Shown here: piece by piece, positions 42,230 to 53,641 of the stretch
Layout of the letters: the number at the start of each line of letters is the position of its first letter
Numbering within the stretch: the first letter of the stretch is position 1
NCBI GenBank assembly: GCA_039621445.1
Contig: CP154956.1
Coordinates: forward strand, 90,464,482-90,528,481
Source of the DNA: Euglena gracilis
Lineage: Eukaryota > Euglenida > Euglenophyceae > Euglenales
DNA: 64,000 bases
Direction: 5' to 3'
Position numbers and translations under genes: made by a program
Notes under the pieces: generated by a model
Told to the model about the DNA's origin: nothing
Databases searched by the model: none
Seen by the model: only the letters and a program-made list of their open reading frames with translations

Positions 42230-45200
42230 ACCCCTCCATACATACCGGCACACCCCATGGAGCTCTTTTGACTGAAATCCATGTGTTTTGTGCCAGAAAC
42301 AGGGCGCTGGCGGGTCGAAAAACGCTCGTTTTTGGCTCAAAAACAGTTTCTCTGAGTGCGGGAGGCCAAAAAACATCGTTTCGGGCAAAAAAAATTTTTT
42401 CGATTTTTTTCGACTTTTTTGACCCGGTTTTGACCCAAAGTCAATGGGGCGGCGGCCCAAAACGGGGCGCCAGTGGGTCGAAAAACGCTCGTTTTCGGCT
42501 CAAAAACTGTTTTTCCGGGTCCGGGAGGCCCAAAAACATCGTTTGGGGCAAAGAATTTTTTTTCGATTTTTTTCGACTTTTTCGACCCGGTTTTGACCCA
42601 AAGTCAATGGGTCGGCGGCCCAAAACGGGGCGCTGGCGGGTCGAAAAACGCTCGTTTTCGGCTCAAAAACAGTTTTTCCGGGTCCGGGAGGCCAAAAAAC
42701 ATCGTTTCGGGCAAAAAAAATTTTTTTGATTTTTTTCGACTTTTTTGACCCGGTTTTGACCCAAAGTCAATGGGTCGGCGGCCCAAAACGGGGCGCTGGC
42801 GGGGCGAAAAACGCTCGTGTTTGGCTCAAAAACAGGTTTTCCGGGTCCGGGAGGCCAAAAAACATCGTTTCGGGCAAAAAAATTTTTTTTGATTTTTTTC
42901 GACTTTTTGACCCGGTTTTGACCCAAAATCAATGGGTCGGCGGCCCAAAACGGGGCGCTGGCGGGTCGAAAAACGCTCGTTTTCGGCTCAAAAACAGTTT
43001 TTCCGGGTCCGGGAGGCCCAAAAAACATCGTTTCGGGCAAAAAAAAATTTTCGATTTTTTTCGACTTTTTCGACCCGGTTTTGACCCAAAGTCAATGGGT
43101 CGGCGCCCCAAAACGGGGCGCTGGCGGGTCGAAACCGCTCGTTTTCGGCTCAAAAACAGTTTTTCCGGGTCCGGGAGGCCAAAAAACATCGTTTCGGGCA
43201 AAAAAATTTTTTTCGATTTTTTTCGACTTTTTTGACCCGGTTTTGACCCAAAGTCAATGGGTCGGCGGCCCAAAACGGGGCGCTGGCGGGTCGAAAAACG
43301 CTCATTTTCGGCTCGAAAACAGTTTTTCCGGGTCCGGGAGGCCAAAAAACATCGTTTCGGGCAAAAAAATTCATTTCTGATTTTTTGGACTTTTTCGACC
43401 CGGTTTTGACCCAAAGTCAATGGGTCGGCGCCCCAAAACGGGGCGCTGGCGGGTCGAAAAACGCTCGTTTTCGGCTCAAAAACAGTTTTTCCGGGTCCGG
43501 GAGGCCAAAAAACATCGTTTCGGGCAAAAAAAATTTTTTTCGATTTTTTTCGACTTTTTCGACCCGGTTTTGACCCAAAATCAATGGGTCGGCGGCCCAA
43601 AACGGGGCGCTGGCGGGTCGAAAAACACTCGTTTTCGGCTCAAAAACAGTTTTTCTGGGTCCGGGAGGCCAAAAAACATCGTTTCGGGCAAAAAAATTTT
43701 TTGATTTTTTTCGACTTTTTTGACCCGGTTTTGGCCGAAAATCAATGGGTCGGCGGCCCAAAACGGGGCGCTGGCGGGTCGAAAACGCTCATTTTCGGCT
43801 CAAAAACAGTTTTTCCGGGTCCGGGAGGCCAAAAAACATCGTTTCGGGCAAAAAAATTTTTTTTTTTTTTTTTTTTTATCTTTTTTGACCCGGTTTTGAC
43901 CCAAAGTCAATGGGTCGGCGGCCCAAAACGGGGCGCCGGCGGGTCGAAAAACGCTCGTTTTCGGCTCAAAAACAGTTTTTCCGGGTCTGGCATGCCCAAA
44001 AAAACATCGTTTCGGGCAAAAATTTTTTTTTGATTTTTTTCGACTTTTTCGACCCGGTTTTGACCCAAAGTCAATGGGGCGGCGGCCCAAAACGGGGCGC
44101 TGGCGGGTCGAAAAACGCTCGTTTTCGGCTCAAAAACAGTTTTTCCGGGTCCGGGAGGCCAAAAAACATCGTTTCGGGCAAAAAAAAATTTTTTGATTTT
44201 TTTCGACTTTTTTGACCCGGTTTTGGCCCGAAGTCAATGGGTCGGCGGCCCAAAACGGGGCGCTGGGCGGGTCGACAAACGACCATTTTCGGCTCTAAAA
44301 CAGTTTTTCCGGGTCCGGGAGGCCAAAAGACATCGTTGCGGGCAAAAAAAGTTTTTCATTTTTTTTGGACTTTTTCGACCCGGTTTTGACCCAAAGTCAA
44401 TGGGTCGGCGGCCCAAAACGGGGCGCTGGCGGGTCGAAAAACGCTCGTTTTCGGCTCAAAAACAGTTTTTCCGGGTCCGGGAGGCCAAAAAAACATCGTT
44501 TCGGGCAAAAAAATTTTTCGATTTTTTTCGACTTTTTCGACCCGGTTTTGACCCAAAATCAATGGGTCGGCGGCCCAAAACGGGGCGCTGGCGGGTCGAA
44601 AAACACTCGTTTTCGGCTCAAAAACAGTTTTTCTGGGTCCGGGAGGCCAAAAAACATCGTTTCGGGCAAAGAAAATTTTTTTGATTTTTTTCGACTTTTT
44701 TGACCCGGTTTTGGCCCGAAGTCAATGCGTCGGCGGCCCAAAACGGGGCGCTGGCGTGGTCGGAAAAAAAAAAAAAAGCAAAACGCTCATTTTCGGCTCA
44801 AAAACAGTTTTTCCGGGTCCGGGAGGCCCAAAAACATCGTTTTGGGCAAAAAAAATTTTCGATTTTTTTTGACTTTTTGGCCTAAAATGGCTAAGTCGAA
44901 CAGTGGAAAAAGTGTACAAAATGGCCTAAATTGGCCAAAAAACGGCCGTATCTCGGGCTGGGCGGTGAGTTAAAGGGAAACCAAAATCCCAGTAGATACA
45001 GCGTTCCAAGGGCTTCAATTTAGGTCTCTGGACATTTCCTTTGATTTTGCATCATTTTCGAGAAATTTGGAAAACATCGATTTTTTGACCCCCCACCCCC
45101 CGAAAACGGCTAAGTCGAACAGAGGGAAAAGTGTACAAAACGGCCATCCGGGCCGAAAACGGCCGTATCTCGGGCTAGGCGGGGAGTTGCGGGGAAATCA

Positions 45201-45612
45201 AAATACCGGTGGATGGGGCGTTCCAAGGGCTTCAAATCAGGTCTCCGGACATTTCCCTTGATTTGGCTTCATTTTGGAGATATTTGGAAAATTGACATTT
45301 TTTTGGCCGAAATGGCAGAGTCCAAAGAGGGGGGGGGGGTGGGCCGATCCTACCCAGTTTGGACCCCTTCGCGCGTGAATAACTCGGGCCTGGCGGGGAG
45401 TTGGGGGTCAACCCCGGGTGATTCGGAAACTAGGAATCCAGTCGCTCGTGACTGAAAAAAATTTTTTCGGGAACGGGGCCGGGATCATGGTGATAATCCG
45501 CCGGTTCCCGAGGTGGCCCCGAGGCGGGGGGGGAGGGGGGGGGGGGTTCGGGGGGGGTTTTCCCCCAGGGGTAAGCTTCGCTCTTACCCATAAAGGGATA
45601 AGAGCTCAGCGA
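42230..45612 (+). repeat. Satellite-bearing repeat unit, copy 2
   Basis: Same start, satellite, modules and terminal hairpin as copy 1. It is about 1 kb longer because the array (42298-44870) has about sixteen satellite units. The first 500-800 bp are almost identical to copy 1, and the tails are almost identical, so copy-number change inside the array explains the difference. Confidence 0.85.
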
Positions 45613-45624
45613 CCCCCCCCCCCT

Positions 45625-45858
45625 AGTCGTATGACCGGGTTCCTGCAACCTGTGACCGGGGGGGGGGGGTCATAACACCCCCATAACCTGCAACCTGTGA
45701 CCGGGGGGTGGTCATAAACGAGGCGGCGGTTGTAGGTAAGGTGGTGTTAAATTTTTCGCAACCTGCAACCTGTGACCGGGGGGGTGGTCATAACACCCCC
45801 ATGACCTGCAACCTGTGACCGGGGGGGGTGGTCATAAATGAGGGGTGGTCATACGACT
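45625..45858. mobile_element. Small inverted-repeat element with C/G-run ends
   Basis: AGTCGTATGACC (45625) and its inverse GGTCATACGACT (ending 45858), each flanked outside by C- or G-runs. Inside, four direct copies of CCTGCAACCTGTGACCGGGG with GGTCATAA words. It abuts the end of repeat copy 2. Confidence 0.6.
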
Positions 45859-46019
45859 GGGGGGGGGGGTAAGATGGAAAAATCGCTTGCATGAAAATTC
45901 AGCCACAATTTGTGTGTAGAAAATGGCCTTTTCCAGGCCCCCGGCGCCTTCGGCGCCGGGGTCAGAGGGGGGGGGTGCCTGCTATGGGCGGGGGGGGGGG
46001 GGGGGGGATAGGGCCCCGA

Positions 46020-46160
46020 GCGGATTTCCGGTGGTCGCCGTCGTGGTGGTCGGCCCGACCTGGCCGGGCCGACCACGAGTTCGGGCCGACCATGTTCGGG
46101 CCGACCATGGTCGGCCCGAGCTGTGGTGTTCTGGCCGGCCAGGTCGGGCCGACCTCCATT
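46020..46160. repeat. GGTCGGCCCGACC palindrome cluster
   Basis: Repeated GGTCGGCCCGACC-like words with CGACCATGGTCG. Further clusters of the same word lie at 48180-48285 and 52510-52650. 46160-46780 is otherwise a degenerate relative of 34255-34700. Confidence 0.7.
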
Positions 46161-46784
46161 TTTTTGCACTCCCCCCCCACCTTTCTGGAAATTAAAGCCC
46201 CCCCCCCCTGAAAATTTTTCTTGCCCAAATCACCCCAAAACCAGTCAAAACCCACTTAAATGGCTCCAGAACCCACCAATCGGAGGTGAATATGCAAAAA
46301 CTTGGCGGGGAAATGCCCATTTTGGGCCACTTTTGGCAAAAGAACACCTCTCCCCATCGGATTTTCAATATAATTGCAAAATTTTGCACAAAAAGGATTT
46401 AGCCCTCCAAGTATGTTGCCAATATAGAGGGGATTTTGTTAATTGGGGGGGGGGGGGGGGGGGGGGGGCGGAGCCCCCCCCCCCCCCCATGAAAAAGTGG
46501 GGCCCAAAAACAACTTATCCCCCGAGTATGTTGCCAACTCAGAAGGGATTTTGTTATTTGACGTTCGGATGGGGGTGGAGGGAGGAGTTTCCTGCCTCTC
46601 GTGATGCAGAATGCTTGCATTTCTAAAGGATTTTCATGTAATCCCTGTTTCATCATTGTTTTTTTTCCCCTCCGGGCCCCCATCAAGGGTCCACCGACCC
46701 CCCACCGACCAAAGATTTCCATCTGGGGGTGTTTATTTAAGCGTAAGACCCCCCCCCACCAGTCAACCGCCATGCGCCCCGAAG

Positions 46785-47545
46785 GCCGCCTGGCCGAAGG
46801 CCGTGCATCGGCTGAAGGCCGATGCCCGCGCAGTGGCCAAAGGCCGCTGCAATTCAGAACTTGAAAAGTTGATGACGTTATTTAAAGGAGTAGGGTTAGG
46901 GTCAAGTTTCCATCCCAAACTGTCCCATCCCATCCCCTCAACGTCGTTAAATTGGTGTCTGCAGGGGACCCAGCGAACCCAAAGAGGCGCCCAACTAGGG
47001 TTAAAAACATTGGGGGACCCGAGCGAGGCGCCGAAGGCGCCGAGCGAGGGTCCCCCAATGTGTATTAACCCCAGTTGGGCGCCTATTTGGGGTAGCTGGT
47101 CCACTGCAGGCACCAGTTTTTCACGCATCAGTCACCGACCCTTCAGCTGGTCGATCGACCCTTCGACTGTTTGGTGGCAGGCTGGAAGGGCCGCCTGGCC
47201 GAAGGCCGTGCATCGGCCGAAGGCCGATGCCCGCTGCGATTCAGAACTTGAAAAGTTGATGACGTTATTTAAAGGAGTAGGGGTAGGGTCAAGTTTCCAT
47301 CCCAAACTGTCCCATCCCATCCTCTCAACGTCGTTAAATTGGTGTCTGCGGGGGACCCAGCGAACCCAAAGAGGCGCCCAACTAGGGTTAAAAACATTGG
47401 GGGACCCGAGCGAGGCGCCGAAGGCGCCGAGCGAGGGTCCCCCAATGTGTATTAACCCTAGTTGGGCGCCTCTTTGGGGTAGCTGGTCCCCTGCATGCAC
47501 CACTTTTTCACGCATCAGTCACCGACCCTTCAGCTGGTCGATCGA
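46785..47545 (+). repeat. Tandem duplication of about 385 bp, each copy with a long hairpin
   Basis: Two head-to-tail copies (about 46790-47165 and 47180-47545). Each has GGCCGAAGGCCGTGCATCGG, GGAGTAGGG(T/G)TAGGG, and a long imperfect hairpin. The hairpin is centred on GGCGCCGAAGGCGCC (47033; 47417), with arms carrying GAGGCGCCCAACTAGGGTTAA and its inverse. Copy 1 has small deviations in the right arm (CCCCAGTTGGGCGCCTAT); copy 2 pairs better. Confidence 0.8.
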
Positions 47546-47579
47546 CCCTTCGACTGTTTGGTGGCAGGCTGGAAGGGTG

Positions 47580-48120
47580 GGCTGGCTAGTCGGCCGACTA
47601 GCCAATTGGTTGGCCGACCGACAACGCCAATTGGTCGGTTGGCCTAGTCGGCAGCTGGTCGGTGAGACAGGGGGGGGGGGGAGCCAGTTGGCCGACTAGT
47701 CGGCGAACTACCCACTCTGTGCTACTGAGTCAACTGCCGACTTTTAAACTCCCCCTGGGTGGAGTGGGGAGTTTTCTGCCTCTCGTGAGAGTCATGGCCA
47801 GTTTCCCCCCTAGGACCCCCCCCAGGACCCACCGGGCGGTACCCACTTTAGAATAACCTGAACTTGTGCTGCAAAATTTCTGCCAAAAAAATGCGGGACC
47901 CACCAAGGACCCCCCCAGCACCCCCCCAGGACCCTCCCAGCACCCCCCGAAGGACCCCCCCAGGACCCCCCAAGGTCCCCCCAGGACCCCCCCAGGCCCC
48001 CCCCCCAGGTCCCCCCAGGACATGGTCCTGGGGGGAGAACTGGCCATAAGTGCATTTCCAGGTGATTTGGGGCCTTCACAGACCATTTTTATGCCCACCG
48101 ACCAGCCACCGACCACCTAC
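47580..48120. repeat. Palindrome cluster and CCCCCCAGGAC repeats
   Basis: 47580-47710: GTCGGCCGACTAG and CCAATTGG words. 47810-48020: degenerate CCCCCCAGGACC units. No gene. Confidence 0.6.
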
Positions 48121-48504
48121 CGACCAGGGGGGGGGGGGCTTAAAAATGCAAAAAAGGGGGGGGTAGTGCAAAAAAATGGTGGTCGGCCCGACCTGGTCGG
48201 CCCGACCACCACAGGTCGGTCGACCACCACCACAGGTCGGGCCGACCATGGTCGGCCCGACCATGGTCGGCCCGACCTCCGCAAGGACGACCACCGGAAA
48301 TCCGCACGGAGCCGGGGGGGGGTCGGATGGGTGCTATGGGTGCCTGCCCCCAGCATCCACCCCAGAGCTGAAAGAAAAATTTGACCTAAACATCAGCCTC
48401 TGGAAAAATGGGAAGGGGTGGTGGTACCCACCAGGAGGATGGATGGCCCCCAACCACCCAGTTTCCAGGAGTCCGGTTCAGCCCTGTGGGGGGGATTGGC
48501 ACAC

Positions 48505-48576
48505 CTTCACAAAAACATCCTTCTCAAGGAAGTCTGCACCAATGGTTTTCTTGTACTCAGAGGTGAACTCCCCTTT
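48505..48576 (-). CDS. RAB23-like: Rab23-like GTPase exon (G2, KKTIGADF)
   Basis: Encodes KGEFTSEYKKTIGADF then LEKDVFVK, with donor GTGTGCC after 48505. T-I-G is the effector-loop Thr region (switch I), and the exon matches Rab23's KGxFTxxYKKTIGxDFLE. It joins ALNETV at 29407 in phase 0. The 5' edge is uncertain: the expected protein starts at the Lys codon (48574-48576), but no AG precedes it. The nearest AG (48590-48592) would add MRCLDP-like residues and gives no matching phase upstream. Confidence 0.85.
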
Positions 48577-48801
48577 GGGATCAAGACACCTCATGCATAT
48601 ATGCAACAAAAACCAAAAGCAAGGATGTAGGTTTTCACCACAAAATTGTGGGTCATAGAAAAATCAAGAGCAGGCACGAAAATGTTCACCTGACCAGGAA
48701 ACTTTTTCCAAACGAGGTTAATGAGGTCAATTTCTGGTCGGTCGACCCCCCCCCACCATGCAGGGTGGGAGGTGGTCACCCCCGCTTGGCCGATTCCCAT
48801 A

Positions 48802-48976
48802 CCACCCCCCCCCCCATATTGTCCCACCGACCTCTCCCCAGGAGGCCCGACGGGACAATATGGGGGGGGGGACAATATGGGGGTACCAAAGGAAATTTCA
48901 TTGACCGAGCCAAAAAAAACCCCTCGTCGGCCGGGCCGAGGGACAATATGGGGGGGGACAATATGGGGGGGGGGGG
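48802..48976. mobile_element. TA-flanked C/G-run inverted-repeat element (CATATTGTCCC type)
   Basis: Starts CCACCCCC...CATATTGTCCC and ends GGGACAATATGGGG; flanked by TA (48800-48801, 48977-48978). About 175 bp with three extra internal copies of GGGACAATATGG. Closely related in layout to 54503-54680, where every ATATGG is ATAAAG. Confidence 0.7.
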
Positions 48977-49089
48977 TACTGCCCTGGTCACAGGGCGGGT
49001 TGGAACTCCCTCCATACAACATAGAAAACAACAGAACAGAATCTTGGCTTTGAAAAGCTCAGGCAGAAGTCGTAAAGGAAGTCTTGGAT

Positions 49090-49157
49090 GCAGTAGCGTC
49101 TCACCAGACTGCTTTTTCCAACTCCACCATCACCAACAATGATTACCTTCACTGCAT
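49090..49157 (-). CDS. RAB23-like: Rab23-like GTPase exon (G1, P-loop)
   Basis: Acceptor TGCTTTCCAG precedes 49157. Encodes AVKVIIVGDGGVGKSS then LVRRYC. GDGGVGKSS is the phosphate-binding P-loop, and RRYC matches Rab23. A good GTGAGA donor lies just after GKSSL (49105), but using it would drop VRRYC, which the family keeps. The coding resemblance ends at Cys (49090), where no GT is present. The upstream exon with the initiator Met was not found in 49158-64000. Confidence 0.9.
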
Positions 49158-49399
49158 CTGGAAAGCATTGGTGAGGAAATTTTCAAATCTAAGGAATGTC
49201 ACACCTTCAACATTTTCTATCATGTTGTGATGTTGTCGTCACACAGACAAAGGTGAGGGGAGAGGAGAGGAAAGCTGAACAAAGGAGTGGTCCATGGTTG
49301 GGTCGACGATTATCGACCTCTGGGTCGACCATTATCGACGTCTGGCCGACCACCATTGCACCACAGTACCCCTATTTTGTAAAATTTAAGCCCCCCCCC

Positions 49400-49560
49400 C
49401 CCAGTTCAAATCTCTTAAACCGGCGTTTGAGACGCCGGGTTCAGGACAGAACCGGCGTTCCCCCCACGGGTTTTACGGACGCCGGTCCTAAAACCTGTCC
49501 TAAAACCTGTCCTAAAACCCGGCGTTAGGAACGCCGGTTTTGTCCAAAACCCGGTGTCCG
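49400..49560. repeat. GACGCCGGTTCTGTCC hairpin family, copy
   Basis: Alternating ACCGGCGTTTGAGACGCCGG, GGACAGAACCGGCG and their inverses. Other members: 32885-33030, 34110-34210, 51600-51740, 53890-54010, 54840-54975, 55690-55790. Confidence 0.75.
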
Positions 49561-49667
49561 GTTTTCATTCCTAAAAATGTCACCAAAAGTGCCCTAAGAT
49601 GCTGGTATGACGGTTTCAACCATCTAGGACAATGAATTTTGCCATTTGGGGACCAGTGGGGTGGATA

Positions 49668-49886
49668 ACGTGACCCCCCCCCCCCTATATGGCACCCCCT
49701 CGGGAGCGTTTTGACCCCCCTGGCGACTATTAGGGGGGGGGGGTGACAATTAGGGGGGGGGTTACTCAATTTCCCCCACATTTCCATGGGTCCATGGGTA
49801 ACCCCCCCCTCCCTAATTGTCGCCCCCCCAAGGGGGGGGGGCGACTATTAGGGGGGGGGGGTGACAAATAGGGGGGGGGGTCACGT
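49668..49886. mobile_element. TA-flanked C/G-run inverted-repeat element (ACGTGACCCC type)
   Basis: Starts ACGTGACCCCC and ends GGGGGTCACGT, flanked by TA (49666-49667, 49887-49888). Closing over one TA gives GGTGGATATCCAA, found uninterrupted at 33135 in a related repeat. Internally it has direct and inverted TAATTGTC/GACAATTAGGG words with G-runs. Confidence 0.75.
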
Positions 49887-50029
49887 TATCCAAATTTGGT
49901 GAAAATTGGCCCAGATTTGGAAATAGAGTACCGTGCAACGTGGAAAGACCTGATGAGCACCGCTGGTCGTCTGTTGAAAAGAGCTTTCGATCGAGGGCAA
50001 GCACCTATGACAGATTCCAAATTTTAGCC

Positions 50030-50130
50030 CGCGGTCGGCCGCGGTCGGCCGCGGTCGGCTGCGGTCGGCCGCGGTCGGCTGCGGTCGGCCGCGGTCGGCT
50101 GCGGTCGGCTGCGGTCGGCAGCGGTCGGCA
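50030..50130. repeat. GCGGTCGGC tandem array 1
   Basis: About eleven 9-10-bp units GCGGTCGGC(T/C). An equivalent array lies at 51032-51160. Between them (50190-51000) is low-complexity DNA of GGCCACTTTTG and CAAAATGGCC words. Both arrays adjoin ACCTATGACAG. Confidence 0.85.
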
Positions 50131-51031
50131 AAGTAGTTGGCTGTAGGTGGGGGGCAGGCCAACAAAAAATGAGCATATATCACAATCACACAATCCACTG
50201 TTGCCGACTTTTGGCCACTTTTCGCTGCTTTTGGCCAGTTTTTGACGCTTTTGGACTGCTTTTGGCCACTGTTGCCGACTTTTGGTCGATTTTTGCTGCC
50301 TTTTGCTTTCTTTTGGTCACTTTTGTTGCTTTTGCCCACTTTTTGCTGGGCTTTGGCTGCTTTTGGCCATCTTTTGCTTTGCTTTGACCTCTTTTGACCA
50401 TTTTTTGGCCTCTTTAACCCACTTTTGACCACTTTTCTCTGCTTTTGGCCATTTTTACCCACTTCTGGCCACTTTCAGGCCACTTTAAACGTCTTTTTGT
50501 TACTTTTGACATCAAGAGCAGTCAAATGTGACCTAAAAATGGCCTAAAAGTGGCAAAACATGGTTAAAATGGCCAGAAGTTCCAAAAGCATGCAAAAATA
50601 ACAAAAATAATGCCCCAAAATGGCCCAAAATGACCCTGCTTTTGGCCGATTTAGGTCACTTTAGCAGCTTTTGTTCACTTTTGGCAACAAACTGGCGCAA
50701 AATGCTCAAAATGGTAAAATTGGACCAAAAAGAGACCAAAAAATGGGCAAAAATAACAAAAGAAAAGGTCGAAAATGGCTTTAAATGGTCAAAAATGGCC
50801 CTAAATGGCCCAAAATGGCCCAAGAGCAGGACAAAATGGCCCAAAATTACAAGAAGTGGGCAAAAAGTGACCAAAAATGGTCAAAATAGGTCAAAATGGG
50901 TGAATTATGGTAGCAAATGGGCCAAAAGGGGACAAAAGCGACCAAAAATGGCCAAAAATGGCCAAAAGTGGCCAAAAGTGGCAACATGAGCCAGATGAGC
51001 AATGAAAAATTGACATCAATTAGAAAAAAGT

Positions 51032-51160
51032 TGCGCGGTCGGCTGCGGTCGGCTGCGGTCGGCTGCGGTCGGCTGCGGTCGGCACCCCACCTATGACAGT
51101 CCTGAAACCCGCGGTCGGCTGCGGTCGGCTGCGGTCGGCTGCGGTCGGCTGCGGTCGGCA
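51032..51160. repeat. GCGGTCGGCT tandem array 2
   Basis: Two runs of five units separated by CACCCCACCTATGACAG. Same orientation as array 1. Confidence 0.85.
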
Positions 51161-51168
51161 TAGGTGCC

Positions 51169-51749
51169 TGATCGAGGGGTAACTTGGTACCCTAACGTTG
51201 CACGCAGCCCGAGATACGCTCACGATCGTCAGATCGGCCAGAATCTTAGTCGAAATTTGTGGTAATTTTCAGTGATTTTTGGTTTAAGATGCTTGATAAA
51301 CCTTACAGAAACGTTTTTTCTCTTCGAATCACCACCTGAGGGGTCCCGGGGGGCACCAGAGTTGTGAAATTAGGATTTCCCAGTGACAGAAAATAAGAGC
51401 TCCAGGCGGCGTGGCTGAATTTGGTGGTGATCGCCAGTCGTCTGATGAAAAGAGCTTTCGATTGAGGGGTGACTTCGTACCAGGACGATTGACACAGCCA
51501 GAAATACACTCGCGATCGCCGGAATTTGGTGAAATGCAAAGTGGCGTGACATTGCAGATAAGTGGTCGGGGATTGGTCCTGGGAGTGTCCTTTGACCGAA
51601 GGGTGGGAACGCCGGTTCTGTCCTGAACCCGGCGTCTCTAAAACGCCGGTTTAAACAAGGGGTGGCGGACGCCGGTTCTGTCCAAAACCCGGCGTCCGGA
51701 ACGCCGGGTTTTGGACAGAACCAGCGTCCGCCACCCCTTTTTTGTAGTA
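51169..51749 (+). repeat. Left arm of a 0.57-kb inverted repeat pair
   Basis: From GATCGAGGGGTAACTTGG to CCCTTTTTTGTAG. Its inverse occupies 53878-54441 with high similarity, leaving a 2.1-kb spacer. It includes the dispersed repeat of 33228-34215 and ends in a GACGCCGG hairpin segment. Confidence 0.8.
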
Positions 51750-53537
51750 AATTCAGTCCAAAATGCACGGAAACGCATCCGAATGTCCGTGAAAATTTCA
51801 AAGAAAGCCAAAAATGTTCCATTGCCAATGGCAACAAAGCAGAAATCCCCTTTTGTGTGCAAAGCCCCCCCTTGTGTCCCTTGTGTGCACAAAGAAAGGC
51901 CACAAGGCCTGCACCCCAAATAACCTGGATGGGTCGGCCCGACCCATCCATTGGGAAAAATCCTTTGGGGGTAGGGAGGGTCACCGGGGTTTTCAGGACG
52001 CAGGGAGGGGGAGCGAGGGGTGGGACGCGGGGGGGGGGGCGACCTCCACGTTGGCCCGACCTCCAGTCAGCATTACCCCCCCCAATTTTTTTGAAATTCA
52101 AGCCCCCCCCCGAAAACTTGATTCAGTAAATTTGACTCAAAATGGACGGAAACACATGTCCCATATCCCAAAAAAAAAAACGGAAAAGGATTGCTAAAAC
52201 GCGCACCCCAATTAGCTTAGTCGGCCTACGGCCTCCTCCGGGGGGGGGGGGGGACTGCCCCCCCGGACCCCCCCCCAAAATAACAAAATCCCCTTGTGTG
52301 TGCCAGGCATGGATGGCCAAAATGCGCACCCTTACAAAATCCCTTTGTGTGTGCAAGGCAAGGATTGCCAAAACGCGCCCACGAACTTAGGTGTCTGTTC
52401 GGGAAAATAACCCACAGGGTTATTTTCAGTATGTTCCACAGGGTTTGGCCAAGGGTTTGTATGCTTCTGAAATGGAAAACTATGGTGGTCGTTTCTACCG
52501 ACCACATGGTCGGTAACAAACAGGTCGGGCCGACCTTGGTCGGCCCGACCTATAGTCAAAAGTCCTTTGAAAAAAGGGGGGGGGGTGATGCGGTTCATTG
52601 GCTATCCTTATCGACCTCCAGTGGTCGGCCCGACCTAGGTCGGCACGACCTCCGGGATCGTCATAGCCAATCATCCGCCCGGGGCCTCGGCCAAGAACAG
52701 GTCTAATCGGACTAGCAAATTGGGACGCGGGGGACGCTGGGGGACGCGGGGGGGGGGGGGAAGCGGGGTGAACAGGAGATTTCTTCAGCCAGAGGGCACC
52801 CTATCAGGCTGGTTTTTTTTTACCAACCCCAGGCGGGGGGGTCCAGAGTGCCTTGGGGGGCCTGCATTTGCATTTTTTTTCATCATCCATCAAAATGTCG
52901 AGAAGGCAAAAATGGAAAATAAAAAATGTTGTTTTTCATCGACCCAGCCCAGCCCAGCCCCCTCCAGCCCCGGACCCCCCTCCCAGCGGTATCGGAACAA
53001 TTTTTTCCCGGGGGGCGAGGAACCGACAAAATTTGGAGCACATCCTTTTTTCCCCCGGCGCGAAGCGCCGAGGAAAATTTTTTTCATGGCACAACCAAAA
53101 TGTACTTTTTTCTGTCCCCCTGGCCCCGAAGGGGCCGAGACGCTAACGCCTTTTTTGAAGTCCAATGCTCCAAAAACTTGAGCTAGAAAGTGTAATCATG
53201 GGTAGAACCCCTTTGGATACCTCCCAACTCAACCCAACTGTCGACTTCGCAACCTGGGGGGGGGGTGAAGAAGCCATTTTTTTCACTTTGCGCAAAATCA
53301 TTTTTTCCGTTGACCCGAAGAGTTTCCCCCAAACTCAGCTGGTCAAGAAAATGGAGGGAGGGGGGGCATATGGGGATATCAGTTTGTATTCAAACAGCCA
53401 AGGTGAAAGTGGTTTGTGGGGTCCCAAAAAACAATTAGCACCAAAAGGAGGGGAAAAAAAGTCGGTTTGTGGCCAAAATCCAAACCGGACGCCAGGTTTT
53501 GGACAGAACCGGCGTTCCTGACGCCGGGTTTTTATAC
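51750..53537. other. Spacer within the inverted repeat pair
   Basis: No gene seen. It contains GGTCGGCCCGACC palindromes (52510-52650), G-runs, and hairpins such as GGCGCGAAGCGCC (53057) and GGCCCCGAAGGGGCC (53122), plus a stretch (52860-53210) resembling 30925-31110 inverted. Confidence 0.5.
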
Positions 53538-53641
53538 AAAAATCGACCGACACTAACAGATTCAGCAGGGGCGCCGGGCGTGAGCGAGCGAAGCGAGCCG
53601 CCCGGTGCCCCTGCTGAATCTGTTAGTGTCGGTCGATTTTT
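53538..53641. repeat. Perfect 35-bp-arm hairpin
   Basis: AAAAATCGACCGACAC... (53538-53572) and its exact inverse (53607-53641), with an inner loop that itself pairs (CCGGGCG / CGCCCGG) around GAGCGAGCGAAGCGAGC. Confidence 0.9.

Noticed and set aside
39950-44870. Many overlapping basic ORFs of 60-265 codons on both strands
   Set aside because: All derive from the 163-164-bp satellite, open on both strands because of its composition; the period shifts frame from unit to unit.
49090-49157. U12-type (AT-AC) intron after RRYC
   Set aside because: ATCCAAG does not match the U12 donor consensus and no AC acceptor precedes KGEFT, so I left the junction unresolved.
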